A stretch of 64,000 bases of DNA from Ferrimicrobium sp. (GCF_027364955.1 NZ_DAHXOI010000001.1:1-64000); one strand, 5' to 3'. Numbered from the stretch's first letter, positions 36,296 through 47,234 are shown. Numbers and translations: made by a program. The notes: generated from the sequence alone by a model not told the origin.

Positions 36296-37572
36296 AAATC
36301 GGTCTCTTGGGGTGCGGAACGGTGGGCAGCGCGCTTGTTTCATTGCTCGACCAGGAGGGAGATCGCCTCGCCTACCTATTGGGTGAACCTCTGGAAGTCG
36401 GGCGCATTCTGGTTCGTAATCCGGACAAGGCACGGAGTGGGCCGATACCAGCTGGCTTGTTGACAACCCAGTTGGCGGAGGTGATCGACGATGATGAGAT
36501 CGAGGTGGTGGTCGAGCTCATAGGGCCTGGTGAGTTTGCTCTCTCCGCGATTCGGGCCGCGCTTGGGGCAAAGAAGTCGGTGGTGACGGCCAACAAGGAG
36601 ATTCTGAGTACTCACTTTCCTGAACTCGAACTCGCTGCGCAGGCCGTGCATCGGGATATCTTCTTCGAGGCGGCGGTGGCAGGGGGCATCCCGCTCATTC
36701 GTGCCTTGCGGGTCTCGCTTTTTGGTGAGCGGCTTTCAAGGATTGTGGGGATCGTGAACGGAACGACCAACTACATCCTGACTCGGATGCAGGAGGAGCA
36801 CCTCAGCCTCGAGGCGGCGCTGGTGGAGGCTCAGCAGCTCGGGTATGCTGAAGCAGATCCTTCGGGAGATCTGTCCGGCAGGGATGCAGCCTCCAAACTT
36901 GCTATCATTGCCAGCATCGCCTTTGGGGGCCATGTTGACGTAGGGGACGTGACGGTGGATGGAATCTGGGGAGTCACCCCATCGGATTTTGACTTCGCGG
37001 AGCGCAGCGGAGGGGTCATCAAACTCCTTGCACAGGCAGAGCGAGACATCACCACCTCGGATGCCCCCGTACGTGTCGAAGTATTTCCAGCGATCGTGAT
37101 GTCGACCCACCCATTGGCCAGTGTTCGCGGCTCCTTCAACGCGGTCTTTGTGGAAGGGTCGGCGGTTGGTCAGCTTATGTTCTCTGGCCCTGGAGCAGGT
37201 GGGCTGCCGACGGCATCAGCCGTCTTGGCCGACGTCATCGACGCAGTGAAGAACCTTCGAAATGCCACGCGAGCACCCATGCGGATCGCTGAGGGTACCC
37301 GCTTTGTCGAGGATTCGGCTATCGAGGCAGTCTTTGCGCTCTCGATGGAGGTGGTGGACGCTCCTGGGGTCCTCGCACAGGTGAGCGAGGTGTTTGGCCA
37401 GCATGGCGTCTCGATCGCGCGCATGGAGCAGGACGAACTCGGTGGCGAGCTAGCGCATCTGGTATTCCTTACCCACCGGACCCGTCTCTCTGCCATGAAG
37501 GCAACGATGGCGGCGCTAGCAGGACTCGATGTGATCGAGCGGTTGCACCAGATTTTGCGCGTCTTGGAATGA
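36292..37572 (+). CDS. hom: Homoserine dehydrogenase
   Basis: Reduces aspartate semialdehyde to homoserine. The 426-residue protein has a Rossmann fold beginning [15 protein letters not shown], a catalytic domain with [11 protein letters not shown] and [17 protein letters not shown], and a C-terminal ACT-type regulatory domain (about residues 345-426, [14 protein letters not shown]) expected to sense threonine. Starts at ATG 36292 overlapping lysA; thrC follows. A thrB gene is not in the window. Confidence 0.95.
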   Translation: MKIGLLGCGTVGSALVSLLDQEGDRLAYLLGEPLEVGRILVRNPDKARSGPIPAGLLTTQLAEVIDDDEIEVVVELIGPGEFALSAIRAALGAKKSVVTANKEILSTHFPELELAAQAVHRDIFFEAAVAGGIPLIRALRVSLFGERLSRIVGIVNGTTNYILTRMQEEHLSLEAALVEAQQLGYAEADPSGDLSGRDAASKLAIIASIAFGGHVDVGDVTVDGIWGVTPSDFDFAERSGGVIKLLAQAERDITTSDAPVRVEVFPAIVMSTHPLASVRGSFNAVFVEGSAVGQLMFSGPGAGGLPTASAVLADVIDAVKNLRNATRAPMRIAEGTRFVEDSAIEAVFALSMEVVDAPGVLAQVSEVFGQHGVSIARMEQDELGGELAHLVFLTHRTRLSAMKATMAALAGLDVIERLHQILRVLE

Positions 37573-37583
37573 GGAGTGAAGGT

Positions 37584-38630
37584 ATGAAAAAGGAGACCTG
37601 GCCAGGAGTGATCGAGCGGTATCGTGCATTTTTACCTGTTGATGCGACGACGCCAGTCGTGAGTCTTGGTGAGGGAGGAACACCCTTACGGTACGCTCCG
37701 CGACTGTCGCGTCGGGTGGGAGCGGATGTCTATCTCAAGCTGGAAGGATTTAATCCCACTGGCTCCTTTAAGGATCGCGGCATGACCATGGCGGTTTCTC
37801 AGGCGCTCGCACAGGGGAGCCGCACTATCATCTGCGCCTCTACTGGCAATACCTCAGCGAGCGCGGCGGCCTATGCAGCTGCTGCGGGGATAGATGCGGT
37901 GGTGTTGATACCCTCGGGTCATATCGCTCTTGGCAAGCTGGCACAGGCGCTTGTCTATGGAGCACAGGTGATTCAGATCGATGGTAATTTTGATGAGGGC
38001 CTCCGCCTCGTTCGTGCTCTTGGAGAGTCTCATCCGTTGACGATTGTCAATTCCATCAACCCCTATCGACTCCAAGGACAAAAGACGGGAGCCTTTGAGG
38101 TGATTGATGAACTTGGGTTTGCCCCTGATGCTCAGTTCATTCCTGTTGGCAATGCCGGCAACATCAGCGCGTATTGGCTTGGCTATCGGGAGTTTTACGA
38201 GGCGGGCTACGCGCAGCAGCTCCCGAAGATGTTTGGTGTTCAAGCAGCTGGCGCTGCACCCATCGTCAACGGCGCGGTCGTGCCACAGCCCGAAACGGTT
38301 GCGACTGCCATCCGAATCGGCAACCCTGCCAGTTGGTCGCTAGCGTTAGAAGCGCGCGATGAATCCGGCGGAGCAATTACGGCGGTGACCGACGAAGAGA
38401 TCCTTCAGGCATATATACTCTTAGCGAGAGATGAGGCAGTATTCTGTGAACCAGCCTCAGCAGCCTCAGTAGCTGGACTTCTCAAAACCCCGGTTATTCC
38501 TGGTTCGTCAATTGTTTGTGTGCTGACCGGGAATGGGTTAAAGGATCCAGACACTGCGGTATCCCAAGTGCAAGTACCAAAGGTAGTGGGTACGTCAATG
38601 AAAGAAGTGGCAGAGGCGATTGGTCTGTGA
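37584..38630 (+). CDS. thrC: Threonine synthase
   Basis: PLP enzyme converting O-phosphohomoserine to threonine. The 349-residue protein is of the short bacterial type, with [11 protein letters not shown], the PLP lysine in [28 protein letters not shown] for phosphate binding, [11 protein letters not shown] and [10 protein letters not shown] near the C-terminus. The ATG at 37584 has GGAG upstream and is preferred over the ATG at 37569, which merely overlaps the hom stop. Last gene of the operon before rho. Confidence 0.94.
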   Translation: MKKETWPGVIERYRAFLPVDATTPVVSLGEGGTPLRYAPRLSRRVGADVYLKLEGFNPTGSFKDRGMTMAVSQALAQGSRTIICASTGNTSASAAAYAAAAGIDAVVLIPSGHIALGKLAQALVYGAQVIQIDGNFDEGLRLVRALGESHPLTIVNSINPYRLQGQKTGAFEVIDELGFAPDAQFIPVGNAGNISAYWLGYREFYEAGYAQQLPKMFGVQAAGAAPIVNGAVVPQPETVATAIRIGNPASWSLALEARDESGGAITAVTDEEILQAYILLARDEAVFCEPASAASVAGLLKTPVIPGSSIVCVLTGNGLKDPDTAVSQVQVPKVVGTSMKEVAEAIGL

Positions 38631-38705
38631 TTTTTGAGATCAGGATTTGATGGATACCTCGTCACTCAATTCGCCAAGTTCCTTGGCAAAGAAGGGAAAG
38701 AACTG

Positions 38706-40457
38706 ATGGACGTATCGTCTGGTGCACTTGAATCGCTTGATAAAGAGACACTGATGGGGCTTGCTCGCCAGCTCGATCTTAAGGTCTCTGCTCGGCTGAG
38801 AAAGGCAGAGCTGATCTCGATGATCGAAGGTCGTGGAACCGGAGGCGGATCCGCCACTGGGGAGCCTGTTGGGGAACACGGTAGCCCGGCGGAGCAACGA
38901 GGCGTCGCCTCGTCTGCTCAGACACACCAACGCGATAGCACGAACGGATCCAGCACGAACGGATCCAGCACGAACGGATCCAGCACGAACGGATCCAGCA
39001 CGAACGGGTCGGCTCCCGATGGGACGTCCCGCCAGGAGGCTTCGCAAGCGAGGGCCAGCAGTCATAATCGTCCTACCAATGGGACGAGCGAGTCGAAGCG
39101 CGCTGAGGGTACCCGCGGTGGTCTTGCGACACTGATTCCGCCCATTACGGTGAATCCTACCGAGCGCACGAATGCGCCACAGGTGGATGAATCACCGAGT
39201 CCCTCCCAGCAACCCCGCGGAGAAGATGGGGCTTCGCGTCGCTCTCGACGCAATCGGCGAGGCAAGGATCGAACGGACCGTCCGGAGGGTTCGGAGAGAT
39301 CAGATAGCCAGCAAGCGGTAGAGCTGGTGACCGTCTCTGGTGTGCTGGATCTGCGTGATGATGGCTATGGCTTTCTTCGCACAAAGGGCTATCTCTCCTC
39401 AAAAGATGATGTCTACGTCCCTGCATCATTGGCGCGGAGGATGAGTCTGCGGCGTGGCGACATCGTCGTTGGTGGAGCCCGGCCTGCTGGATCGACGGAG
39501 AAGTATCCTGCACTATCGAGGGTGGATACCGTTACGGGTCTCGATCCAGAAACTGCGAAGGCACGTCGTCGGTTCGAGGATCTCACTCCGCTCTTCCCGA
39601 ATGAGCGGCTCACGCTTGAGACCAGTGCCGACCCGACCAATATCACACCAAGGATCATTGATCTCATCGCGCCGATAGGCAAGGGGCAACGTGGGTTGAT
39701 CGTCTCACCTCCGAAAGCCGGCAAGACGACCATCATGAAGGAGATCGCGAATGCGATCGAACGGAACAATCCAGATGTCGCGCTCATTGTGCTGCTCGTG
39801 GATGAGCGACCTGAAGAGGTTACTGACTTCCGCCGTTCGGTCAAGGGTGAGGTGATTGCCTCGACCTTTGATCGTCCTGCAGAGGAGCACACCCAGGTGG
39901 CCGAGCTCACGATCGAGCGCGCGAAACGTATGGTTGAGATGGGCAAAGATGTGGTGGTCATCCTCGATGGCATCACTCGTTTGGCTCGCGCCTATAACCT
40001 TGCCCAGCCCGCCAGCGGCAGAATTATGTCTGGTGGTATTGACTCAGGAGCACTGTATCCACCAAAGAAGTTCTTTGGCGCGGCGCGCAACATCGAGGAG
40101 GGGGGATCGCTCACCATCCTCGCGACCGCTTTGGTTGAGAACGGATCGAAAATGGATGAGGTGATCTTTGAGGAGGTCAAGGGAACCGGTAACATGGAGT
40201 TGAAGCTTGACCGCCGACTTTCAGAGCGTCGGCTCTATCCTGCTGTTGACGTCAACGGCTCCTCTACCCGCCACGAGGAGTTACTCTTTTCGCGTGATCA
40301 TCTGAACCAGATCTGGAAGCTCCGGAGGGTCTTGAATGCGATCACCCAAGATGGGACGGCCGCAGCAGGACTCGAGTTGTTGCTCGATAAGGTTCGTAGT
40401 ACACGATCGAATAGCGAGTTCCTCGCGGAGATAGCCCGCAGCTCGGGAATGCAATAA
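38706..40457 (+). CDS. rho: Transcription termination factor Rho
   Basis: Hexameric RNA helicase that ends transcripts. The 583-residue protein has an N-terminal Rho-N helical domain ([15 protein letters not shown]), then an actinobacterial low-complexity, hydrophilic insert (about residues 55-195, rich in Ser, Asn, Gly, Arg and Glu), an OSB-type RNA-binding domain starting [16 protein letters not shown], and the ATPase core with PPKAGKTT and [11 protein letters not shown]. The insert contains a perfect 15-base tandem repeat (residues 78-102). ATG at 38706 is chosen; upstream codons have no family match. Confidence 0.95.
   Translation: MDVSSGALESLDKETLMGLARQLDLKVSARLRKAELISMIEGRGTGGGSATGEPVGEHGSPAEQRGVASSAQTHQRDSTNGSSTNGSSTNGSSTNGSSTNGSAPDGTSRQEASQARASSHNRPTNGTSESKRAEGTRGGLATLIPPITVNPTERTNAPQVDESPSPSQQPRGEDGASRRSRRNRRGKDRTDRPEGSERSDSQQAVELVTVSGVLDLRDDGYGFLRTKGYLSSKDDVYVPASLARRMSLRRGDIVVGGARPAGSTEKYPALSRVDTVTGLDPETAKARRRFEDLTPLFPNERLTLETSADPTNITPRIIDLIAPIGKGQRGLIVSPPKAGKTTIMKEIANAIERNNPDVALIVLLVDERPEEVTDFRRSVKGEVIASTFDRPAEEHTQVAELTIERAKRMVEMGKDVVVILDGITRLARAYNLAQPASGRIMSGGIDSGALYPPKKFFGAARNIEEGGSLTILATALVENGSKMDEVIFEEVKGTGNMELKLDRRLSERRLYPAVDVNGSSTRHEELLFSRDHLNQIWKLRRVLNAITQDGTAAAGLELLLDKVRSTRSNSEFLAEIARSSGMQ
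38937..39011 (+). repeat. 15-bp in-frame tandem repeat in rho (5 copies)
   Basis: Five back-to-back copies of AGCACGAACGGATCC, the last with two changes at its end. Each encodes Ser-Thr-Asn-Gly-Ser. Because the unit is a multiple of three, gain or loss of copies keeps the Rho reading frame and only changes the length of the linker between the RNA-binding and N-terminal domains. Confidence 0.96.
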
Positions 40458-40830
40458 GGGGATCAGGCGTTAACGGCCACAGGGGATCGTACGCTATGCT
40501 GATGGGCGGAGTTCGCGGTAGTAGTCTGTTCGCCTTTGTGTGAACTCGGAGTTCGTGGCGCGCTGTCACCAATGGTTGGCAAGCGAGTCTGAGACTCCGG
40601 AGACCGAATGGATGCTTTGGCGCTTCCGTTGCGGTGCGAGAGCGGGCGTTCAGTCCGAATCAATCGGCGATACCGGTGTTGCTGGCGGTGTGGATGATGT
40701 CAGTGGCGGGGTCTTGGCGATGCTGAAGATCCGGCCAACGAGACGGCTCGCGGGCGTGCGTGTTGTTTCGGTTCCGGATGAGAGGGCGTCCTTTTGGGGT
40801 CGCCATGGGAAGAATAGGACAGAGGAAATT
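40458..40830. other. 373-bp gap between rho and rpmE with no clear gene
   Basis: One frame runs from about 40540 into rpmE but the sequence before rpmE has no family match and no ribosome-binding site, so it is treated as untranslated. A GAGTTC...GAACTC inverted repeat near 40509-40547 could form a leader hairpin. No RNA gene recognised. Confidence 0.5.
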
Positions 40831-41049
40831 ATGAAGAGTGATATTCATCCAGAGTACGTGGTGGCTACCGTGCATTGTTCGTGCGGAAACACCTTTGTGA
40901 CTCGTTCGACCAAGGCTGACCTACACATTGAGTTGTGCAACGAGTGCCATCCGTTCTACACGGGCCGGCAGAAGTTGGTGGACACCGGAGGCCGTGTCGA
41001 GCGCTTCCAACGCCGCTATGGTGACCGTTCCAAGAATCGAGCACAATAG
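40831..41049 (+). CDS. rpmE: 50S ribosomal protein L31 (zinc-binding type)
   Basis: Large-subunit ribosomal protein. The 72-residue protein has [11 protein letters not shown], zinc ligands CSC (C16, C18) and CNEC (C36, C39), and [25 protein letters not shown]. The four cysteines mark the zinc-bearing type, as opposed to the zinc-free paralogue used under zinc limitation. ATG at 40831 after GAGGAAATT; a longer frame upstream is not supported. In the usual actinobacterial place after rho and before prfA. Confidence 0.96.
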   Translation: MKSDIHPEYVVATVHCSCGNTFVTRSTKADLHIELCNECHPFYTGRQKLVDTGGRVERFQRRYGDRSKNRAQ

Positions 41050-41064
41050 CTCGAGGCTCGTGGC

Positions 41065-42045
41065 TTGGATGCAACTGAGTTAACACCTGCGTCAGTTGTC
41101 GCTCGGACGTATGGCCCGTTCGCGACGGTGTGGGAGGTGGGGGATTCCTGGTGGATCGGTCTCACCTCTGACGCCGTCGTCGTTTGGCCAGTGCCAGCTG
41201 CTGGTTTCTCAGTGCCTTCGGCGAAGACAGTACTTGGTCAGGTGATCAAAGCTCGTCGACGCTATCCGGAGTATCCCTGTAAGGTTGTTCTCCCGACTCA
41301 CGTTGGCAATCGCGATGATCACCTTTTGGTGGCGGTTGAGGACTTTAACTCGGTGTTTGCGAGGGCCACCCCTGACGTTGAGGTGTTGGAGCTGCATCGG
41401 GATGTCTTCTCGCGGCTCTGTCCGCCGTCTCCCCTGGCGGCAGTCGCCCCTGGCACACTCCCGGTTCGATTGCAAGCGTTGGCCCAGCAGGTCTTTGGGC
41501 GAGCGGCGCAACCCGAATATGCGTGGTATCAAGGTTCTGTCTTTGCGGAGTATCGAGGGATTCCAGTACTCGGGATGGCGGGCGAGTCCCTCGTTGTGGG
41601 TATTGATCCGCGCGACCAGGCGATGGCCAAGGAGGCACTGATGACGCCAGAGTCGCTGGAGGCATTCGCCCGAGAGGTTCTCTTGACGCTGCTGGGGTCA
41701 CGCGAGCGCCGCCAAGGTCGATTCGATTTTTCCCGGGTCGCATTGGGCCGTCTCCTGCGATCACGTTTCCGAGTGGAGCACCCTGAGGTCATGCCCATCG
41801 AGTTCGGTACGGTTGGACAGGCCAGGTCGCGTGCCTACGCGAAAACGGGCCAGGATTTCTGCGGATTTGGTAGTGCGGTTGACCTATGGCTCGTCGTGGA
41901 GACGGCTGCTCTCTGGCGGCTGGCTGGTCAAGCGAGACAGGTCACCTACGTACTTGATGGAGAACCAATGAAGGCGTTCGTGGAGTTGGCTAGGCTAGTA
42001 GGAGTTCCCTATTCGATCGAGGTCAAGGAGCTAACCGGTGGCTGA
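41065..42045 (+). CDS. Unrecognised 326-residue protein between rpmE and prfA
   Basis: A soluble protein with no signal or membrane segment. It starts at TTG 41065 and shares bases with prfA at its end (8-base overlap), so it is probably translated as part of the operon. Composition is normal and codon use matches neighbours. Notable segments are VVLPTHVGNRDDH, SVFAEYRGIPVLGMAGESLVVG in the middle (a beta-rich look) and a C-terminal QVTYVLDGEPMKAFVELARLVG. I recognise no catalytic motif or cofactor site. Since this interval in other actinobacteria holds rpmE followed closely by prfA, this gene is a lineage-specific insertion or fast-evolving resident (inference). Confidence 0.75.
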   Translation: MDATELTPASVVARTYGPFATVWEVGDSWWIGLTSDAVVVWPVPAAGFSVPSAKTVLGQVIKARRRYPEYPCKVVLPTHVGNRDDHLLVAVEDFNSVFARATPDVEVLELHRDVFSRLCPPSPLAAVAPGTLPVRLQALAQQVFGRAAQPEYAWYQGSVFAEYRGIPVLGMAGESLVVGIDPRDQAMAKEALMTPESLEAFAREVLLTLLGSRERRQGRFDFSRVALGRLLRSRFRVEHPEVMPIEFGTVGQARSRAYAKTGQDFCGFGSAVDLWLVVETAALWRLAGQARQVTYVLDGEPMKAFVELARLVGVPYSIEVKELTGG

Positions 42046-43114
42046 TAGGCGTCTGGAAAAGTTCGAGCTCGAGTATCAGCGCAGCATCGAGGAGATGTCT
42101 GATCCGAAGCTGTTTCAGGATCAGCATCGAGCTCGCGAGGTCGCACGGCGTCACAAGGCGCTCGAGGCGATCGTCGCGACCCTGCGTGAGGTCGACAAGC
42201 TGCAGGAGGATTTTGCGGCAGCCACTGAGTTCTACCAGGCGGCCCCCCTCGACGAGCGGCCCCTTTGGGGGGATGAGATAGCCTCCCTCGAAACGGCTCT
42301 CGCCATAAAGACAGAGGAGCTTGAGATCCTCCTGTTGCCACAGGACCCAAACGATGGTCGTAATGTGATCCTTGAGATTCGTGGGGCTGAAGGTGGGGAA
42401 GAGGCGAACCTTTTTGCTAAAGATTTGACGGAGATGTATCAGCGTTTTGGTGACCGGATGGGGTGGCGCGTCGAGATGCTGGCTGCAGATCCGTCTGAGC
42501 TTGGCGGCTATAACTTTGCTTCGCTGTTGGTCAAAGGGGATGATGCGTGGCGTCGCTTGAAGCATGAAGCGGGCCCCCATCGGGTCCAACGGGTGCCAGT
42601 TACCGAGACCCAAGGAAGAGTGCATACCTCTTCCGCAACGGTAACGGTATTGCCTGAGGCTGACGAGGTTGAGGTCCAGATCGATCCCAATGATCTCCGG
42701 ATCGACGTCTATCGATCGACAGGCCCAGGAGGACAGTCGGTCAACACCACGGACTCGGCGGTGAGGATTACCCATATACCTACCGGGATCGTTGTGGCGA
42801 TGCAAGATGAGAAGAGTCAGATACAGAACCGTGCCAAGGCGTTGCAGGTGTTGCGAGCGCGACTACTTAAGGCGGAACAGGACCGCGTGAACGAGGAGCT
42901 TTCGCGCACGAGGAAGTCCCAGGTTGGCGGTGGCGGACGCTCTGAGAAGATTCGCACCTACAACTTCAAGGAGAACAGGGTCACTGATCATCGGATCAAA
43001 CTGACGCTGCATCGTCTTGACCAGATTTTGATGGGCGACCTTCTTGAAATCTCTGATGCGCTGATCCAGGACGAGCGCGCCGCACAGCTACTTGATCAGG
43101 ATGATGGTCGCTGA
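42038..43114 (+). CDS. prfA: Peptide chain release factor 1
   Basis: Reads UAA and UAG stop codons and triggers release. The 358-residue protein has the GGQ loop TGPGGQSVN and the codon-recognition PVT tripeptide (RVPVTETQG), followed by the domain-4 end. GGQ glutamine is the target of PrmC, encoded just downstream. GTG at 42038 follows AAGGAG by 8 bases. prfA-prmC-sua5 is the classical gene order. Confidence 0.96.
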   Translation: MADRRLEKFELEYQRSIEEMSDPKLFQDQHRAREVARRHKALEAIVATLREVDKLQEDFAAATEFYQAAPLDERPLWGDEIASLETALAIKTEELEILLLPQDPNDGRNVILEIRGAEGGEEANLFAKDLTEMYQRFGDRMGWRVEMLAADPSELGGYNFASLLVKGDDAWRRLKHEAGPHRVQRVPVTETQGRVHTSSATVTVLPEADEVEVQIDPNDLRIDVYRSTGPGGQSVNTTDSAVRITHIPTGIVVAMQDEKSQIQNRAKALQVLRARLLKAEQDRVNEELSRTRKSQVGGGGRSEKIRTYNFKENRVTDHRIKLTLHRLDQILMGDLLEISDALIQDERAAQLLDQDDGR

Positions 43115-43919
43115 TTTTACGTGCGAGGCTGTCACCGCCTTCGCACCTTCTCCCGCCTCCCCTACCCGGGTGCAACAGCGCTGGTTGGACCAAGCAGCCA
43201 GGGAGGTCGCGGCACGTACCGGGCAGCCTGCGGTTGCCGTGCTTGCCGAGTATCGGTCACGTTTAGATCAGGGTGAGCCACTCCAATACGTGCTGGGAAG
43301 CTGGCAATTTCGATGGCTGAACTTGGAGGTGGACCGTCGGGCACTTATCCCTCGTCCAGAGACGGAACTGCTGGTTGACCTTGTCGTCGCAGAAGTAGAT
43401 AAAATGGGATCGGGAAGGGTTTTAGAGCTGGGTACTGGCACCGGGGCTATTGCGGCATCCCTTGCCCAGGAGTTTCCGATGCTCCAAGTCGTGGCGACCG
43501 ACTTTTCTAGGGGTGCCCTGGCGCTGGCCGCTGCGAATCTTCGCCAGCTGGAACTCGACCAAAGCGTAGAGCTCCGTTTCGGTTGCTGGTGGGAGGCGGT
43601 GGAACCCCAAGAGCGTTTCGACGTTATCTGTTCGAACCCGCCGTATGTGACTGATGATGAATGGCTTGGACTGGACCCGGTTGTCCGTGACTGGGAGCCA
43701 AGAGAAGCGCTGGTAGCTGGAACTTCTGGTCTAGAGTGTTACGAAGTCATTTTCGCGCATGCAGCTTGTCATCTGGAGCAAGGACACGGCGCAGTTGTCG
43801 TAGAGATCGGCGCTGATCAGGGCGCTGAGGTAGTTGCCATTGCTCGCAACGCCTCCTTTGGCGCCGTTATCAAACAGGATTTGGTTGGTAGAGATCGTTT
43901 TGTGGTGGCTCGGCGATGA
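43101..43919 (+). CDS. prmC: Protein-glutamine N5-methyltransferase (PrmC/HemK)
   Basis: S-adenosylmethionine-dependent enzyme that methylates the GGQ glutamine of release factors. The 272-residue protein has a helical N-terminal domain, ALIPRPETELLVD, motif I VLELGTGTGAIA, and the substrate motif NPPYV, all diagnostic. The ATG at 43101 or 43104 overlaps prfA's stop; the precise start is uncertain. Its stop overlaps the start of the sua5 gene (ATGATG at 43916). Confidence 0.92.
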   Translation: MMVADFTCEAVTAFAPSPASPTRVQQRWLDQAAREVAARTGQPAVAVLAEYRSRLDQGEPLQYVLGSWQFRWLNLEVDRRALIPRPETELLVDLVVAEVDKMGSGRVLELGTGTGAIAASLAQEFPMLQVVATDFSRGALALAAANLRQLELDQSVELRFGCWWEAVEPQERFDVICSNPPYVTDDEWLGLDPVVRDWEPREALVAGTSGLECYEVIFAHAACHLEQGHGAVVVEIGADQGAEVVAIARNASFGAVIKQDLVGRDRFVVARR

Positions 43920-44614
43920 TGCACCAGCCGTCACCGATGCTGGTCTATAACCTGCGAACGGGCCGTATCGTTGAACGCGACGAATCCGCTGCTATCGAGT
44001 GGGTGCGGTCGGAACTCCGCGATGGACAATGTGTCATCGCTCCAACCGATACCGTCATCGGTCTCCTCGCCGACGCTCGTAACCCCCTGGCAGTCGCGAA
44101 TATTGCACGCATTAAGGGACGCACGAGCGCGACTCCCGCACCGGTATTGATCGATAGCGTTGCGATGGCGGTGCGATTGGCTACACCGTCGATGATGGGG
44201 CCATTGTCGCGGATTGCCGATCTCTGGCCAGGGCCGCTTTCGGTGATCGTCGATATCGATGATCCACTCGGAGAGGCTGTGAACCCGACAGTTGGAACGG
44301 CAGCACTTCGGGTTCCAGCGGTACCATGGCTCCGTGCACTCTGTCGGGACATGCCGCTCGCTGCTTCTTCGGCCAACCGACATGGCGTGGCTACCGAAAC
44401 TAGCGTCAAGGGGGCCATCGCTGCATTGACGGCTGGATCCTACGATGCCCCCCTTACCCTAGCGATCGATCCATTAGGGGATGGTGCGGCCGGGACCATC
44501 GCATCGACCGTCGTTGACCTCACCTGCCAGCCTCCAACGATCGTCCGACAGGGGGCATTAGCCTATGAGGTCGTTGCCGAGCGACTCCCCGGGCTTACAA
44601 CTCCTATGAGCTAG
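43916..44614 (+). CDS. Threonylcarbamoyl-AMP synthase (Sua5/YrdC/YwlC)
   Basis: Makes threonylcarbamoyl-AMP for the t6A modification of ANN-decoding tRNAs. The 232-residue protein has the YrdC-fold landmarks: [34 protein letters not shown] with the lysine/arginine motif, [21 protein letters not shown], and [10 protein letters not shown]. It is at the short end of the family, lacking the extra Sua5 C-terminal domain, so it is a TsaC-type. Starts within prmC. Confidence 0.92.
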   Translation: MMHQPSPMLVYNLRTGRIVERDESAAIEWVRSELRDGQCVIAPTDTVIGLLADARNPLAVANIARIKGRTSATPAPVLIDSVAMAVRLATPSMMGPLSRIADLWPGPLSVIVDIDDPLGEAVNPTVGTAALRVPAVPWLRALCRDMPLAASSANRHGVATETSVKGAIAALTAGSYDAPLTLAIDPLGDGAAGTIASTVVDLTCQPPTIVRQGALAYEVVAERLPGLTTPMS

Positions 44615-44724
44615 TCCCGGTTGTCATGGGCTCATCCCGTAGGCTTTCAAGGTGGGCTTCCCCTACACTCAGTGGTATCGATTCCATGCAGTCGTGGGTC
44701 GACGATTCGAAAGGGGGTGCCCTG

Positions 44725-46005
44725 TTGCGTTCTACTGAGTTGCTCTGGAGCCAAGATCCTGAAGTAGCGCGACTTCTGAGCGAGGAAGAGGAACGACAGC
44801 GAACGACGCTGCAGCTGATCGCCTCTGAAAACTTCACCTCTCGAGCGGTGATGGAGGCGACGGGAAGCGTGTTGACCAACAAATACGCCGAGGGTTATCC
44901 TGGTCGTCGGTATTACGGGGGTAATCAGGTCGTTGATCAGGTTGAGGACCTCGCTCGTAAGCGGTGCAAACAGCTCTTTGGGGCTCCCTATGCCAACGTC
45001 CAACCACACGCCGGTGCAAACGCGAATGCGGCAGCCTACTTAGCACTGCTTGCACCGCGAGATCGGGTACTTGCCATGAGGCTCGACCAGGGTGGACACC
45101 TTACCCATGGTTCGCCAGTAAATTTCTCCGGCCAGATCTATGATTTCATCTCCTATGGAGTACGTGAATCGGATCCGAATCGGGAGTGGTTGGACCTCGA
45201 CCAGATGCGTCAACTCGCCCTCGAGCAACGACCAAAGTTGATTGTGGTGGGGGCTACCGCCTACTCAAGGATCATAGAGGTCGATCCGATCCGCGAAATT
45301 GCCGACGAGGTCGGGGCCTTGGTTCTCTTTGATGCTGCTCACGTGGCTGGGTTGATCGCCGGAGGGGTCTATCCCAACCCACTCTTCACTCGATCCGGGG
45401 CACGGGGTGCCGATGTCGTGACTTTTACGACACACAAAACCTTGCGCGGTCCTCGAGGAGCCGCAATCGTTGCCCACGAGGACCTTGGTAAAGCGCTTGA
45501 CAAAGCGGTCTTTCCAGGACTGCAGGGAGGCCCCCTCGAGCATGCGATAGCCGCAAAAGCCGTCGCTTTTGCAGAGGCGCTCGACCCTTCCTTTCGGGAG
45601 TATGCCGAGCGCGTTGTGGAGAACGCTCGCGTGCTCGCTGATGCACTGAGTTCTGAGGGATTTCGCATCGTTTCGGGAGGTACCGATGTCCACTTGGCCT
45701 TGGTAGATCTACGAGACTTCGATCCAGAACTCGATGGACGTACCGCGCAAGATCGGCTGGATCGTGCGGGGATCACCTGCAACAGAAACCAGATCCCCTT
45801 CGATCCTCGCTCACCCTTTGTCACCAGCGGACTGCGTCTTGGTACCGCTGCAATGACGACGACGGGTATGCGCACCGATCAGATGAAGACGGTGGCTGCG
45901 CTGATCTCGCGGGTGCTGCGCACTGACGATGAGCAGACCCCTCTGGAGGTGCGGCACGAGATAGCTGAACTCTGTCGAGCCTTCCCTCCGCCGCTCGAGA
46001 GGTAA
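44725..46005 (+). CDS. glyA: Serine hydroxymethyltransferase
   Basis: PLP enzyme that interconverts serine and glycine with tetrahydrofolate. From the TTG at 44725 the protein has 426 residues, the usual bacterial length, and similarity starts at once ([14 protein letters not shown]). AAGGGGG lies 7 bases upstream of this TTG. A longer start at ATG 44686 or beyond is possible. Landmarks: [38 protein letters not shown], and the PLP lysine in [11 protein letters not shown], then the C-terminal [11 protein letters not shown]. Confidence 0.93.
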   Translation: MRSTELLWSQDPEVARLLSEEEERQRTTLQLIASENFTSRAVMEATGSVLTNKYAEGYPGRRYYGGNQVVDQVEDLARKRCKQLFGAPYANVQPHAGANANAAAYLALLAPRDRVLAMRLDQGGHLTHGSPVNFSGQIYDFISYGVRESDPNREWLDLDQMRQLALEQRPKLIVVGATAYSRIIEVDPIREIADEVGALVLFDAAHVAGLIAGGVYPNPLFTRSGARGADVVTFTTHKTLRGPRGAAIVAHEDLGKALDKAVFPGLQGGPLEHAIAAKAVAFAEALDPSFREYAERVVENARVLADALSSEGFRIVSGGTDVHLALVDLRDFDPELDGRTAQDRLDRAGITCNRNQIPFDPRSPFVTSGLRLGTAAMTTTGMRTDQMKTVAALISRVLRTDDEQTPLEVRHEIAELCRAFPPPLER

Positions 46006-46006
46006 T

Positions 46007-47149
46007 GTGCAATACGTCCTGGTAGCGTTCGTCGCAGCTATCGTTACGTTTCTGGTGGTGCCGATCGTTCGACGAATCGCATTCCGGACCGGTCAAGTCG
46101 TACAGCCTGGCGGTCGTATGGCTCACCTCAAGCCGACACCGACCCTTGGGGGAATCGGTATGTTGGTGGGATTTGGGGCGGCGATGGGGTTCGGCAGTCT
46201 GCTGCATGCCTTTCGTCCCGTCTTCACTGACTCCTCCGAACCGATGGGGGTGCTCCTCGCTGCGATCGCCATCACGGGTATCGGTGTGATCGACGATGTG
46301 TGGAATCTGTCTGCTCCCGCCAAGGTCGCGGGACAGGTGTTGTCGGCATCATTGCTTTGGGTCTTTGGCGTGACGATGTTCTGGTTCAAGGTTCCCTTCG
46401 CTGGTATCGTTGTCCTTTCGAACTCATTGACACCGTTGTTGACGGCGATTTGGGTGATCGCCATGGAGAACGCCATCAACCTTATCGATGGCCTTGATGG
46501 CCTCGCCTCTGGTATCGTCGCGATCGCATCGCTCGCCTTTGGTCTCTATTCATTGCGACTTGAGGCGTTGGGGCAGCTGCCGAGCTCCTCCATCGGACCA
46601 CTGATCGCGTTTGCGATACTTGGAGTCTGCGTCGGGTTTTTGCCCCACAACTGGAACCCAGCCAAGATATTCATGGGTGACACCGGCGCCATGTTGCTCG
46701 GGCTCCTCTTGGCTGCCAGCACCTCGGTCGTAGGGGGCCGGACCGCCAACGTCTCCGACCAGACGTTCTTTTTCTTTGCACCATTGGTTATTCCTTTTGT
46801 GATATTAGGAGTCCCAATGGCGGACTTAGTGTTTTCTGTACTTCGTCGCACTGCCCATCATGTGAGCTTTGCGACGCCCGACAAAAAGCACCTTCACCAC
46901 CGCCTCATGGAGATGGGGCATGGGCCGCGCCGCTCGGTGGCGATCCTCTGGGCATGGACAGCCATTTTGTCGGCCTTTGCGCTGCTCCCTACGTATGTTG
47001 GTGGCCTCGGATTCGAACTCCCCATTGCTGTTGCGGCGGTTGGGGTGCTACTGTATACGCTGTTCCATCCTGATTTGAAGGGAACGCATTCGCGGAGCGG
47101 GAGGGCGCTGCAAGTGATTCGTCGAAGGGATAGCGGGATCAGGCGGTGA
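46007..47149 (+). CDS. Undecaprenyl-phosphate sugar-1-phosphate transferase (TagO/WecA-type)
   Basis: A 380-residue membrane enzyme of the MraY/WecA family that starts a cell-wall glycopolymer by putting a sugar phosphate on undecaprenyl phosphate. Around ten helices. Diagnostic motifs: PTLGGIGMLVGF in the first loop, GVIDDVW (DD magnesium site), AINLIDGLDGLASGI, MGDTGAMLLG and the HLHHRLMEMG loop (HxxH-type sequence). It follows glyA by a base. Substrate is likely a GlcNAc-type sugar; in mycobacteria a relative starts arabinogalactan. Confidence 0.9.
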   Translation: MQYVLVAFVAAIVTFLVVPIVRRIAFRTGQVVQPGGRMAHLKPTPTLGGIGMLVGFGAAMGFGSLLHAFRPVFTDSSEPMGVLLAAIAITGIGVIDDVWNLSAPAKVAGQVLSASLLWVFGVTMFWFKVPFAGIVVLSNSLTPLLTAIWVIAMENAINLIDGLDGLASGIVAIASLAFGLYSLRLEALGQLPSSSIGPLIAFAILGVCVGFLPHNWNPAKIFMGDTGAMLLGLLLAASTSVVGGRTANVSDQTFFFFAPLVIPFVILGVPMADLVFSVLRRTAHHVSFATPDKKHLHHRLMEMGHGPRRSVAILWAWTAILSAFALLPTYVGGLGFELPIAVAAVGVLLYTLFHPDLKGTHSRSGRALQVIRRRDSGIRR

Positions 47150-47234
47150 GTTATTCTGGTTTGCGTTCCGGATGGCAGTTGGTTGGTCTGTAGCTGGTAG
47201 AGTAACTAAGGTTTGGTTCGGAAGAGGTTCGATC

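Noticed and set aside
38937-39011. Regular spaced repeats resembling a CRISPR array
   Set aside because: The 15-bp units are contiguous without spacers and lie in frame within rho.
40540-40830. Frame in phase with rpmE that would give L31 a 97-residue N-terminal extension
   Set aside because: L31 proteins begin with the conserved IHPEY segment; the extension has no ribosome-binding site or conserved sequence.
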